Of a stretch of 20,801 bases of DNA, positions 13,472 to 20,801 are shown in pieces (the stretch's first letter is position 1; each line of letters opens with the position of its first letter). Position numbers and translations under genes: made by a program. Origin of the DNA: JBAYGJ01 sp041666685 (lineage in GTDB: Bacteria > Patescibacteriota > Patescibacteriia > UBA10025 > JAHIVO01); contig JBAYGJ010000014.1 of NCBI GenBank assembly GCA_041666685.1, forward strand, positions 1 through 20,801, read 5' to 3'. The notes beneath the pieces were generated by a model. It was not told the origin of the DNA, searched no databases, and saw nothing but the letters and a program-made list of their open reading frames with translations.

Positions 13472-14035
13472 TTACTGGGAAAAAATCTTATCGGTAATCA
13501 CGATTTTCTTGTTTTCGAGGATGTTGTACAGGAATTTGTCGGTCAAATCATTTCGATAGTCAAATTCCTGGCGCGACATGACCGTATATCGGATCTTCCG
13601 GTCAAAATCGCGGTTGAACTTGTTCACCAGACGTTTCAGTTTTATCCGGTTAACCTTGCCGACGATGAGAATATCAGTCTGTGCCGTCGTGACACCGGTA
13701 AACATCCCAGTCAGGGCCAGATATGAGACCTGGCCGATCTGTTTCAGGTTTGAGCCCAGCCGATGCTCTAGGACTACTTGCGATTTGAACATTAAAGCCT
13801 GTAATTCTGGAAATAAAATAAAGTCTTTCGCCACACGATAAAACTTTTTCTGCTTATCCTGCTGACTGGTCACTAGGCCGATTTTCTCCATATTGTCCAG
13901 TTCCCGCCGGACGGAATTGATGCGTTCACGGATTTTACGGGTCAGCTCACGTACGAAATAATCGACATCAGGGTTTACCAAAAACAGGCGGAGCAGTTTG
14001 ACCCGAGTCCTTGAACCAAAAAGGTGTTCAAGCAT
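13472..14035 (-). CDS. Winged-helix regulator with degenerate nucleotidyltransferase-like domain
   Basis: The 187-residue protein starts with a winged-helix domain (MLEHLFGSRTRVKLLRLFL, then FVRELTRKIRERINSVRRELDNMEKIGLV, about 1-58). The C-terminal half (about 100-187) resembles a minimal nucleotidyltransferase fold (LALTGMFTGVTTAQTDILIVGKV). The usual Gly-Ser and paired Asp motif of active enzymes is reduced to a single Asp, so it is probably a ligand- or partner-sensing domain. The fold call is by pattern and moderate. It is the first gene of an operon with tsaB and is divergent from the PP2C-like gene, sharing the promoter core, so autoregulation is possible. Confidence 0.65.
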   Translation of the reverse strand: MLEHLFGSRTRVKLLRLFLVNPDVDYFVRELTRKIRERINSVRRELDNMEKIGLVTSQQDKQKKFYRVAKDFILFPELQALMFKSQVVLEHRLGSNLKQIGQVSYLALTGMFTGVTTAQTDILIVGKVNRIKLKRLVNKFNRDFDRKIRYTVMSRQEFDYRNDLTDKFLYNILENKKIVITDKIFSQ

Positions 14036-14047
14036 AACACACGGTAA

Positions 14048-14097
14048 TTTACATATTTAGCTAAGAGTAGTATACTATGGCTAATAAAAACCTGCAA
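14048..14097. promoter_or_regulatory. Face-to-face divergent promoters sharing a palindromic -10
   Basis: Plus strand: TTTACA (14048-14053), 17 bp, TATACT (14071-14076), for the PP2C-like gene. Minus strand: TTGCAG (14092-14097), 17 bp, TATACT (14069-14074), for the regulator-tsaB operon. Both -10 elements lie in the palindrome TAGTATACTA (14068-14077), so RNA polymerase can occupy only one at a time. Confidence 0.7.
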
Positions 14098-14111
14098 GTG
14101 ACGCGCTACGT

Positions 14112-16391
14112 ATGAGTCATTACACCAGCCTGTTCGATAAGATCGTGATCTATGATCCGGCCAAAAGCCGGTCAGTTTGCCATGTTTTTCTGTCTCACCA
14201 GTCCCCGGCTGAGGAAAAAAGCCTGGGCAAGCTTCTGTTGCTCGCGGAGATCGAATCGCGCGACGGAATCAACCTGGATATCATCAACGCCATCCAGAAT
14301 GAACTGAAGCACAGCTATTTCAACACGGACGATCTCAACATTGAGACGGCATTTGAAAAAGCGCTCGAGTCAGTCAACCAGAAAATTGCCGATATGGTCG
14401 GAGATTATGACACGAATTGGTTGGACCGCCTGAATGCCAGCGCCGCAGTTATCAAGAATGACGTGATCCATTTCAGCTTTGTCGGACGGACCAATGCCTT
14501 TTTGTTCCGTCAGGATAAAATTACGAATATTATCGACACGACTTCCACGGAACCGCTGACGGAAAAAATTAATCCCCTGAAAGCGTTTTCCAGTGTCATA
14601 TCTGGCAACCTGGCGGCGAACGATGTTATCGTTTTTTGCACGTCATCCTTGCTGGATTACCTTTCTCAGGAAAAACTGAAAAAAACAGTCATGGAAAAAG
14701 CCCCCCATGACGCGATTACGGTATTGGAAAATATCCTGTCCGAAGGGAACGGCCAATCTTCATTTGCCGCTACAATCATCAAAATCGCACTATCCCAAGA
14801 ACCGGTAAGCCAGCCCTCTTTTGCCACGCCGACCTCCCCCATTTCGCCTGCCTCTGGTACGCCGTACGCACCCCAGGCGTCCATGGCAGATCTGCTTCAA
14901 AAACAGGAAAACACCAACCAAGTGCTCACTCCCTCGCTGTCGAGATACTTCGGCGAACTGGCACGGAATACGTTCAGCAATGTACTGTATTTTTTCCGAG
15001 TCAAATTATTCCGCCAATCCCCCCGGCGCGTACGCATGGCTAAAGATTTTCACGATTACCGGCCGGCCGGGCAAACCTCGGTTGAGCAAAAACACGTTGC
15101 GGCCAGTCTCATTTCAGGCTCCGGCAAACAGGTACGGAAACTGAACTCCACCCTGAAAAACATCACTCAATCCATCGGCGGACTATTTGCCGGCAAAGCA
15201 TCTGTACCAGAAACACACACCCTGACTCATGAACGTTTGAGCATCGCCCAACGGCTCACACGTGTGGTGCTGGCAATAAAACGCCTGCCCATGGTCAGTA
15301 AAGTTTTGCTCATCGGCCTGGTCGTAGTCGCTTTTTTCCTGACCCAGGGCATCTACTCCAGCGCCCAGAATAAACAGAACAGCCAGGAGAGCGCAAATTA
15401 CGGCCAAAACATTGCGACCATTTCCGGCAACATTGTCCGTGCTGAAGCTAATCTGTCGTATGGTGACGAGGAGGGGGCGAAAAAACTCCTGACCGAAGCA
15501 AAAAACCTGATTGACCAGCTGCCGAGCAAAACGAAAGATGAGAAGGCAAAAATCGAAGAACTGAATAACGCCGTTTCCGCTCAGGTAGAGAAAACCAAAC
15601 ATATCGTCGACATCGGGATCCCCACCCTCGTAACGGACCTCTCAAAAACCGAGGGTACAATTTCACCGAAGGACCTCGCCCTGGTGGGAACAAGCGTCTA
15701 TACCGTCGACACGGCCAAAAAAACGCTTTACGGCATTACCACAGGCGACGGCCAGGTCAATTCATGGCCACGAAATGCGGAGAATACTTTCCAGTACCTC
15801 CTGGCCGAAGGTGCCAATGCCCTGCTCTACATGAATACGGCAAATGGTATCGGAGAATTTTCAATCCCAACGAAAAAATTCACTGAGCTGGCATTTTCTG
15901 CGCCGACGGAAATCAATGTCAATGGAATCTCCCTGTATGAGGGCCGGCTGTATGTTATCGACATCAAAGGCAGCCAAATATACAAATCAACCCGCTCCGG
16001 CAGCGAATATTCAAAACCGGCCACCTGGATCAAGGACGGCACCAAGGTATCTGACGCCGTCAGCTTGGCGGTCGATGGCAACATATATGTTTTATTCAAA
16101 AATGGTTCCGTCACTAAACTGACCACTGGCAGCAAACAGGCTTGGTCACTCAGTCCAATCGAACCGTCACTCGATACAGCCAATAAAATATGGACTAGCA
16201 CTGCCACCGAACAGCTCTATATCCTGGATACCAAGGGCCACCGGATCGCGGAATTCTCCAAAGACGGCAAGTTCATGAACCAATACACGTCAACGGCATT
16301 CACGGCTCTGAAGGATTTCGCTATCGACCCGTCTGCAAAAAAGGCATTTGTTCTGAATGGAACCTCGGTCTATTCATTCAACCTGAAATAA
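14112..16391 (+). CDS. Membrane protein with PP2C-like pseudo-phosphatase domain and extracytoplasmic propeller
   Basis: The 759-residue protein has a PP2C/PPM-like N-terminal domain (about 1-227). Recognisable strands include ASAAVIKNDVIHFSFVGRTNAFLFR and NLAANDVIVFCTSSLLDYLS. A low-complexity Pro/Ser/Thr linker follows (about 228-300), then a basic segment, one membrane helix (about 397-414) and a coiled-coil-like Ala/Glu/Lys-rich region (about 435-500). The C-terminus (about 510-759) is beta-propeller-like, with blades such as LYILDTKGHRIAEFSKDGKF. At positions where active PP2C enzymes carry metal-binding Asp, TSSL replaces SDGL and QSSFAATII replaces DNAT, so catalysis is doubtful. The topology suggests an outside sensor tied to a cytoplasmic domain. 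No SD is seen. Confidence 0.7.
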   Translation: MSHYTSLFDKIVIYDPAKSRSVCHVFLSHQSPAEEKSLGKLLLLAEIESRDGINLDIINAIQNELKHSYFNTDDLNIETAFEKALESVNQKIADMVGDYDTNWLDRLNASAAVIKNDVIHFSFVGRTNAFLFRQDKITNIIDTTSTEPLTEKINPLKAFSSVISGNLAANDVIVFCTSSLLDYLSQEKLKKTVMEKAPHDAITVLENILSEGNGQSSFAATIIKIALSQEPVSQPSFATPTSPISPASGTPYAPQASMADLLQKQENTNQVLTPSLSRYFGELARNTFSNVLYFFRVKLFRQSPRRVRMAKDFHDYRPAGQTSVEQKHVAASLISGSGKQVRKLNSTLKNITQSIGGLFAGKASVPETHTLTHERLSIAQRLTRVVLAIKRLPMVSKVLLIGLVVVAFFLTQGIYSSAQNKQNSQESANYGQNIATISGNIVRAEANLSYGDEEGAKKLLTEAKNLIDQLPSKTKDEKAKIEELNNAVSAQVEKTKHIVDIGIPTLVTDLSKTEGTISPKDLALVGTSVYTVDTAKKTLYGITTGDGQVNSWPRNAENTFQYLLAEGANALLYMNTANGIGEFSIPTKKFTELAFSAPTEINVNGISLYEGRLYVIDIKGSQIYKSTRSGSEYSKPATWIKDGTKVSDAVSLAVDGNIYVLFKNGSVTKLTTGSKQAWSLSPIEPSLDTANKIWTSTATEQLYILDTKGHRIAEFSKDGKFMNQYTSTAFTALKDFAIDPSAKKAFVLNGTSVYSFNLK

Positions 16392-16400
16392 CCCGTCCAT

Positions 16401-16431
16401 AAAAAAACTACCCGCCTGATATACAGACGGG
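16401..16431 (-). terminator. Intrinsic terminator after rplL
   Basis: CCCGCCTG (16411-16418) and CAGACGGG (16424-16431) form an 8-bp stem (one G-U on the minus strand) with a 5-nt loop. On the minus strand TAGTTTTTTT follows. It lies between the convergent rplL and PP2C-like genes and ends the rplJ-rplL transcript. Confidence 0.85.
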
Positions 16432-16457
16432 CAGCTTTGTTGAATGCAGGGAATTCC

Positions 16458-16862
16458 TTATTTGAGAGTAACCGTAGCGCCAGCTTCTTCCAGCTTTTTC
16501 TTGATCTCGGCGGCTTCTTCTTTGGTTGCACCCTCTTTGACCACCTTTGGTGCGGCATCAACCAAATCTTTGGCTTCTTTGAGACCCTTCTGGGTAATCT
16601 CGCGGATGACTTTGATCACACTGATCTTGTTCCCGCCGGTTGTCGTGAGCTCGACATTGAAACTGGACTGCTCTTCGGCAGCAGCGGCTCCGGCTGCTGG
16701 GGCTGCCCCCGCGGCCATCATCGGCGCCTGGGCTGATACGCCAAATTTGTCTTCTAACACCTTGACCAGCTCCGCCAATTCCATCACGGTGAGCTTCTCT
16801 ACCTGCTCGACCAATGATTTGAATTTTTCCGGAACCTCGACTGTCTTTTGTTCATCTGACAT
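16458..16862 (-). CDS. rplL: 50S ribosomal protein L7/L12
   Basis: The 134-residue protein has the helical N-terminal dimerisation domain (KFKSLVEQVEKLTVMELAELVKVLEDKFGV, about 12-42), the flexible Ala/Gly/Pro-rich hinge (about 44-66) and the globular C-terminal domain. That last domain contains KISVIKVIREITQKGLKEAKDLVDAAPKVVKEGATKEEAAEIKKKLEEAGATVTLK, the factor-binding face of the ribosomal stalk. AAGGA lies upstream of the ATG, so this gene has a weak SD. It follows rplJ by 36 bp and ends at a strong terminator. Confidence 0.97.
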   Translation of the reverse strand: MSDEQKTVEVPEKFKSLVEQVEKLTVMELAELVKVLEDKFGVSAQAPMMAAGAAPAAGAAAAEEQSSFNVELTTTGGNKISVIKVIREITQKGLKEAKDLVDAAPKVVKEGATKEEAAEIKKKLEEAGATVTLK

Positions 16863-16898
16863 AATCGTATTTCCTTATTACTTATTTATAAATTGATA

Positions 16899-17432
16899 TT
16901 AAACAGTTGACGCCTTCTTGTCTTTGACGGCGTTCAGCGCGTACAGCAATTTCTTCAAATTGCCGGCCAGGACATTCACCAGGCCAGAAGCGGGATAATT
17001 CAGGAGCCAGACCAGCTTGGACAACAGCTCTTCTTTTGACGGCAGAGACGCCAGCTGTTTCACTTCCTGGGCACTGATCAATTTGCCCTCATAAATACCG
17101 CCGACCAGCTTTAATGTGGGATTAGTCTTGGCAAAGGTCGACAGCAATTTTGCAGGCGCCACTTCATCTCCGTACCCCAGTGCCATACCGATACTTCCGG
17201 GGATTGACTTCGCATCGATACTGTCCAGTCCTGTTTTCTTGAAAGCTACTTTGACCAAAGACTTTTTGGCCACGGTATATTCGATACCCTGCGCCCGGAG
17301 CAGCTTCCTGAGCTCAGACGTGGCTTTTACGTTCAAACCGTCAAAATTGGTAAAGATGACCGATTTGGATTTTGGTAGCCGCTCTTCCAGCCAGGAGACA
17401 AAATCGTCCTTCTGTTGCTTTGTTTTAGCCAT
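16899..17432 (-). CDS. rplJ: 50S ribosomal protein L10
   Basis: The 177-residue protein starts with MAKTKQQKDDFVSWLEERLP, followed by SVIFTNFDGLNVKATSELRKLLRAQGIEYTVAKKSL, typical of L10's rRNA-binding domain. GSIGMALGYGDEVAPAKLL and KLVGGIYEGKLISAQEVKQLASLPSKEELLSKL follow. The C-terminal helix (about 150-170) would bind L7/L12 dimers. L10 also represses its own mRNA through a leader (family knowledge), and the leader here has that architecture. No SD is seen before the ATG. Confidence 0.97.
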   Translation of the reverse strand: MAKTKQQKDDFVSWLEERLPKSKSVIFTNFDGLNVKATSELRKLLRAQGIEYTVAKKSLVKVAFKKTGLDSIDAKSIPGSIGMALGYGDEVAPAKLLSTFAKTNPTLKLVGGIYEGKLISAQEVKQLASLPSKEELLSKLVWLLNYPASGLVNVLAGNLKKLLYALNAVKDKKASTV

Positions 17433-17576
17433 AATGTTTGTATAAGTTAAAAAAATCTGTGGATTACCACAGACATGATGCCAGCCGAGCTGGTTTGGTG
17501 CGCCTAGGTAGGTTTTATATGGTTCGTAGCTTTAGCGAAGAACCAATACCCACTGTCTGTGGCAAAAAAATATGTT
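17433..17576 (-). promoter_or_regulatory. L10-type mRNA leader with attenuator
   Basis: The leader of about 144 nt starts with CCACAGAC (plus strand 17555-17562), which can pair with GTCTGTGG (17467-17474) to close a multi-hairpin fold. Inner hairpins include GGTTC/GAACC (17520-17544 region) and CCAGC/GCTGG near 17482-17494. The 3' arm GTCTGTGG also belongs to the terminator hairpin before rplJ, so the two folds exclude each other. L10(L12) complexes bind such leaders in many bacteria (family knowledge). Confidence 0.7.
17449..17472 (-). terminator. Attenuator hairpin in the rplJ leader
   Basis: On the minus strand CTGTGG, TAAT and CCACAG (17457-17472) form a 6-bp hairpin followed by A and seven T (17449-17455), about 17 bp before the rplJ ATG. 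It is an intrinsic terminator placed inside the leader. Confidence 0.75.
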
Positions 17577-17582
17577 ATCCCC

Positions 17583-17610
17583 AGTATATCAGATGGGGAA
17601 ATGCTGTCAA
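17583..17610 (-). promoter_or_regulatory. Promoter of the rplJ-rplL operon
   Basis: A perfect minus-strand -35 TTGACA (17605-17610), a 16-bp spacer and the -10 TATACT (17583-17588) lie just after the stop of the upstream gene. The predicted start is near 17576. Confidence 0.75.
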
Positions 17611-17612
17611 TA

Positions 17613-17909
17613 CTATATGGGCTGCTCGACACTCCCCGCAATCTTGTCGGCGAGAAGCTGGTAGTCAACCTTGTTCCGGTTGCCCCCAGCCGCTTCGATG
17701 GAAATTTTTATCTCCATCCTTACGCTGTCAGTCAGATGAATCCCCGCTTCATGCTCCAGGACGGAGGCCATCATGGCCTCAAAATGTCCCTGACTGATGG
17801 CACCATCAATGCGCTGATTCGCAGCGGTCAAGGCCTCATAAATCCGCTGCTGCACCTGGTCCCGTTCCTCCGTTGATGGGAGGAACATATCTATTTGTTC
17901 AACCGGCAT
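17613..17909 (-). CDS. Hypothetical small helical protein
   Basis: The 98-residue protein is predicted mostly helical (STEERDQVQQRIYEALTAANQRIDGAI, then LTDSVRMEIKISIEAAGGNRNKVDYQLLADKIAG). It has no signal peptide, membrane segment or motif that I recognise. It begins 10 nt after the UMP kinase stop, so it is probably the last gene of that operon, and it ends just before the rplJ promoter. Its codon use resembles the neighbouring core genes. The start is the first ATG, with no clear SD. Confidence 0.65.
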   Translation of the reverse strand: MPVEQIDMFLPSTEERDQVQQRIYEALTAANQRIDGAISQGHFEAMMASVLEHEAGIHLTDSVRMEIKISIEAAGGNRNKVDYQLLADKIAGSVEQPI

Positions 17910-17919
17910 AGAATTATTT

Positions 17920-18606
17920 TTAGACGATTATCGTACCCCTGAACGAACGCCCCTGGAGGATGCGCTGGATATTGTCCAACTTTTTCCCATTGACTATGCA
18001 TACTTTCATCCGGAAGCGTTTCGCCAGCTTACTGGCTACCGGATCAAATGGCACATTGGCCCCCGGATTCCATCGCGTCCCTACGATTTTTTGGAACTGA
18101 TCCCAGGCGATCGCCGTAATTTTTTTCGCGTCTGCATGCTTGGCAGGATCTTTTGTGTAGACATAATCAATATTCGACAGGTTCAATATCGTATCAGCAT
18201 CGTACGCTTTGGCCAACTGGACGGCACGCAAATCTGTCGAGGAGCCTGGCGTAAATCCGGCACCTACGATGACCGGATACGTCACATGGGTATTAATTTT
18301 CTTATGGCTGGTAATAATCTTTGGATAAGCGAAGCCGCGGAATATAGTCCGCATCAGGTGGCCGTTCAATCGCGTCGAGTGAATACCCAGCCAATCCAAA
18401 TCCTCAGGACTCACCTGTGTCACGTCAGATGCGGCGGCTTGGTACCGACGGGCCGTCTTGCCGCCGCCTACGATCAGGATAAAACGAAATTTCTTCTTCA
18501 CGTAGGACAATACCATCGACCGGAAACTTTTCAGGAAACGCGCGTTGATGTGGTCAGGTACTACTAGTGACCCGCCCAGGGAAATAACGATAGTTCTTTT
18601 GAACAT
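17920..18606 (-). CDS. pyrH: UMP kinase, archaeal-type
   Basis: The 228-residue amino-acid-kinase-fold protein has VISLGGSLVVPD (7-18), FILIVGGGKTARRYQ (about 42-56), DWLGIHSTRLNGHLM, PVIVGAGFTPGSSTDLRAVQLAKAYDADTILNLSNIDYVYTKDPAKH and the ending FRGTIIV. The GGGKTARRY block and the GTIIV end resemble archaeal UMP kinases more than the usual bacterial PyrH. It makes UDP from UMP and ATP. The frame is open further upstream, but the ATG at 18606 is 1 nt after the mltG stop (TAACATG) and puts SLGGS in its normal place, which decides the start. Confidence 0.85.
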   Translation of the reverse strand: MFKRTIVISLGGSLVVPDHINARFLKSFRSMVLSYVKKKFRFILIVGGGKTARRYQAAASDVTQVSPEDLDWLGIHSTRLNGHLMRTIFRGFAYPKIITSHKKINTHVTYPVIVGAGFTPGSSTDLRAVQLAKAYDADTILNLSNIDYVYTKDPAKHADAKKITAIAWDQFQKIVGTRWNPGANVPFDPVASKLAKRFRMKVCIVNGKKLDNIQRILQGRSFRGTIIV

Positions 18607-18607
18607 G

Positions 18608-19633
18608 TTATTGTAGATATTTCTGTTTATTTTCCAGGTGCTCGTCGTAGGTCCTGCTGAATACTGTAGTCCCATCCGGCTTGGTCAGGAAATAAAAATA
18701 ATCCGTTTTGGTCGGGTATACCGCAGCCATGATTGATGACAATGACGGATTGCATATCGGGCCCGGCGGTAGCCCCTTGTACTTATAGGTATTGTAGGGG
18801 CTGTCGACGGACAAGTCATCTGCTGTCGGCTGCAACGCCTGCTTCCCGGTCACATAATTCACCGTCGCATCGGACTGCAAAGCCACGCCCTGATTGATCC
18901 GGTCATAAAAAATTCCGGCGGCAATTTTCCTGTCCGCATCTGTTCTGACCTCCTTCTCTATAATGGATGCTAATGTCACAATCTGGTAAATCGTCATGTT
19001 GCCGTTCGCGGCGTCAGCCTTCATCTGGTCCGTGAACTTGTTGCCGAAATTGTCCAGCATCTTTTCTACAATCTGGCTGGCAGTTGTGGTCTTGAACACC
19101 CGGTAGGTGTCCGGGAACAGATACCCTTCAAGTGTGGCAGCCGTTGATCGGTCAGTCAGAAATGGATACGTCTTATCCGAAATGATTGACCGTGAATCAT
19201 GCACGCTGGCCGCAGCAATAAAATCCTCCGCGCTGATAATCCCCTGTTCAGCCAGATAGTTCGCCATATCCTTCGCTGTCCACCCTTCGATAAGGGTAAT
19301 GCTGGTTTCAGGCGCTGCCGTGTTTGAGACAAGCACGGTATATATATCACGGATGGTCATGTTCTTATCGAGCGTATACACGCCATCCACAAATTTTGCC
19401 TCAGACCGTTTGATGCGCGAATACATTTCAAAGGCGAAAGCATTACGGATCAGCCCTTGGGTTTTCAGGTGCGAGCCGATATCCCCGGCTCCCTCATTCT
19501 TTGAGACGGCAAACGTCGCAGGCTGACTGGTCTTGCTGAGCGGAAAATTCACCTCATTCCAGATAAACAACCCACCCAACAAACCAACGACCAGCGCTGC
19601 GAAGACGATTATCAGTAAAAGCTGTTTCACCAT
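18608..19633 (-). CDS. mltG: Endolytic murein transglycosylase MltG (YceG-like)
   Basis: The 341-residue protein has one N-terminal membrane helix (about 4-25), then a LysM-like stretch (about 40-100). The YceG catalytic domain shows LEGYLFPDTY (168-177), LASIIEKEV (221-229; Glu226 matches the catalytic Glu), FYDRINQGVALQSDATVNY (242-260) and PYNTYKYKGLPPGPICNP (279-296). MltG cuts nascent glycan strands near the membrane and sets their length (family knowledge). It follows the guanylyltransferase gene by 6 nt and couples to the UMP kinase start. No SD is seen. The family length is normal. Confidence 0.94.
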   Translation of the reverse strand: MVKQLLLIIVFAALVVGLLGGLFIWNEVNFPLSKTSQPATFAVSKNEGAGDIGSHLKTQGLIRNAFAFEMYSRIKRSEAKFVDGVYTLDKNMTIRDIYTVLVSNTAAPETSITLIEGWTAKDMANYLAEQGIISAEDFIAAASVHDSRSIISDKTYPFLTDRSTAATLEGYLFPDTYRVFKTTTASQIVEKMLDNFGNKFTDQMKADAANGNMTIYQIVTLASIIEKEVRTDADRKIAAGIFYDRINQGVALQSDATVNYVTGKQALQPTADDLSVDSPYNTYKYKGLPPGPICNPSLSSIMAAVYPTKTDYFYFLTKPDGTTVFSRTYDEHLENKQKYLQ

Positions 19634-19639
19634 ACAAAT

Positions 19640-20716
19640 TTATAGATACTGTTTCAGTTTCCTTCGTTCAAGTTCCTCGACAATTTTTTTAACATCCTGA
19701 GCCCGGTCTTTTGGACAGACTAGCAGGCAGTCCTCCATGTCGATCACGATCATATCGCGCAATCCTGCGGTGGCGATCAATTTTTTTGAGTAGCTGTACA
19801 AAAGGTTGCCGTGCGAATCATGGGTCACATGTTCACCGCGAGTGACATTTTCATCGGGATCTTTGGCCAGAATGTCCCGGACAGTCCGCCAGTGTCCGAC
19901 ATCTGCCCAGTCAAAACTGGCCGGAATGACCAGAATTTTTTTTGTCTTTTCCATAATCCCATAATCAATCGAAATCGGGATGATCTTCGGAAATTCACGC
20001 TTCACTACAGCAGACTCCTTCGGTGTTCCCATGGCCGGCTGGATACGCATCAGGATCTCATACTGTTTCGGCAAGTAAGTCTTGAACAGCTGCAATAAAT
20101 GGTCCACCCGCCAGCAAAAAATCCCGGAATTCCACAGGTAGTCCCAGTGTTTGACATATCTTTTTGCAGTCTCGAGATTCGGCTTCTCGACAAATTTTTG
20201 GGCGAAGAATATCTCATCATCACCGGCCTGTTTGAACACTTTGTTGATTTTTATGTACCCATAACCAGTTTCCGGATATGTCGGCTTGATCCCGATCAGT
20301 AATGAATACTCGGGATTCTTCTTGATCAGGCGCTCGGCCAGGCGTGCGACCCGGATATACTCCTTTTCATTCTTTACAAAATGATCTGAACTGGCCAGCA
20401 TCATCACTGCATGAGGATCCCGTTTTGCGACAGCCACCGCTGCCAAGCCGATCGCCGCAGCCGTATCGCGTTTAGCCGGTTCGAGAATATAATTGGCACG
20501 TGACAGCTCCGGGATCTGTCGTTGGATGAGTTTTTGCTGGGCATAGCTGGTCGAAACGAAAATATCGGACTTCCGGAAACCTCGTTTCGCCCGCCGGAAC
20601 GTTTTCTGCAGCAGCGTCAGGTTGCCGACAAAAGGCTGAATCTGTTTCGGTTTTGCTTTTCGCGATACCGGCCACAAACGCGTACCGCCGCCGCCGGCCA
20701 AAATGACAATTTTCAT
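19640..20716 (-). CDS. manC: Mannose-1-phosphate guanylyltransferase
   Basis: The 358-residue nucleotidyltransferase starts with MKIVILAGGGGTRLWPVSRKAKPKQ (nucleotide-binding signature). AAIGLAAVAVAKRDPHAVMMLASSDHFV, GYGYIKI, FVEKPNLETA, WNSGIFCWR and SFDWADVGHW follow, in the family order. It makes GDP-mannose from mannose-1-phosphate and GTP for surface glycans. It is the monofunctional form, without the isomerase (cupin) domain found in about 470-residue ManC/AlgA proteins. It heads the visible part of the operon with mltG and pyrH. No SD is seen before the ATG. Confidence 0.93.
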   Translation of the reverse strand: MKIVILAGGGGTRLWPVSRKAKPKQIQPFVGNLTLLQKTFRRAKRGFRKSDIFVSTSYAQQKLIQRQIPELSRANYILEPAKRDTAAAIGLAAVAVAKRDPHAVMMLASSDHFVKNEKEYIRVARLAERLIKKNPEYSLLIGIKPTYPETGYGYIKINKVFKQAGDDEIFFAQKFVEKPNLETAKRYVKHWDYLWNSGIFCWRVDHLLQLFKTYLPKQYEILMRIQPAMGTPKESAVVKREFPKIIPISIDYGIMEKTKKILVIPASFDWADVGHWRTVRDILAKDPDENVTRGEHVTHDSHGNLLYSYSKKLIATAGLRDMIVIDMEDCLLVCPKDRAQDVKKIVEELERRKLKQYL

Positions 20717-20732
20717 ATATGGTAATAAATAA

Positions 20733-20801
20733 TTATTCTGACCACGCTCTCGGCACTAACGGGACAAATTGGAATCCGGGGTAACGAGCCTCATGAAATT
20801 C
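20733..20801 (-). CDS. C-terminal fragment of an upstream gene
   Basis: From the right edge an open minus-strand frame of 22 codons ends at TAA (20733-20735), 16 bp before the guanylyltransferase start. The residues (EFHEARYPGFQFVPLVPRAWSE) look protein-like but are too few to identify. It is the position where a preceding operon gene would end. Confidence 0.4.
   Translation of the reverse strand, partial: EFHEARYPGFQFVPLVPRAWSE

Overview
The window looks like part of a Patescibacteria (Candidate Phyla Radiation) chromosome. This is an inference from several traits: a compact minus-strand gene order, a short-form TsaB, an archaeal-type UMP kinase, a PP2C-like/beta-propeller membrane protein, and core genes mostly lacking Shine-Dalgarno (SD) sequences. 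It cannot be placed more precisely by eye.

Layout. (1) 1-813: an AT-rich minus-strand gene cut by the left edge, encoding a multi-spanning sensor-like membrane domain. (2) 814-1321: no protein gene, but a strong candidate structured RNA on the plus strand with promoter, serial hairpins and intrinsic terminator, followed by a second promoter aimed straight at a second terminator. (3) 1322-5314: an accessory minus-strand block of envelope proteins. It holds a membrane-anchored probable propeller protein, a CHAP-fold lipoprotein, a small protein resembling only the second half of that CHAP domain, two small membrane proteins and a lipoprotein with a cysteine-rich tail. Three of these genes have strong SD sequences, unlike nearly everything else here. 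(4) 5315-5777: a long leader, a -10 element, copies of a GC-rich 10-mer also found at 831-860, and a terminator. (5) 5778-11248: a four-helix membrane protein and a shortened dcw cluster transcribed mraZ, rsmH, ftsL-like, ftsI, murF. An array of MraZ boxes overlaps the promoter. (6) 11573-14035: an M50-like membrane metalloprotease, divergent lexA, and a two-gene operon (winged-helix regulator, short TsaB). (7) 14112-16391: a large PP2C-like/transmembrane/propeller protein, divergent from the regulator. (8) 16458-17432: rplJ-rplL behind an L10-type leader with an attenuator. (9) 17613-20716: an operon of mannose-1-phosphate guanylyltransferase, mltG, UMP kinase and a small unknown protein. A fragment of one more gene touches the right edge.

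Functionally the window is dominated by envelope growth and division (FtsI, MurF, FtsL, MltG, MraZ/RsmH, GDP-mannose supply). Ribosomal stalk proteins, tRNA modification and the SOS repressor are also present. The lipoprotein block and the neighbouring RNA are the least explained parts and the most likely place for undescribed biology.
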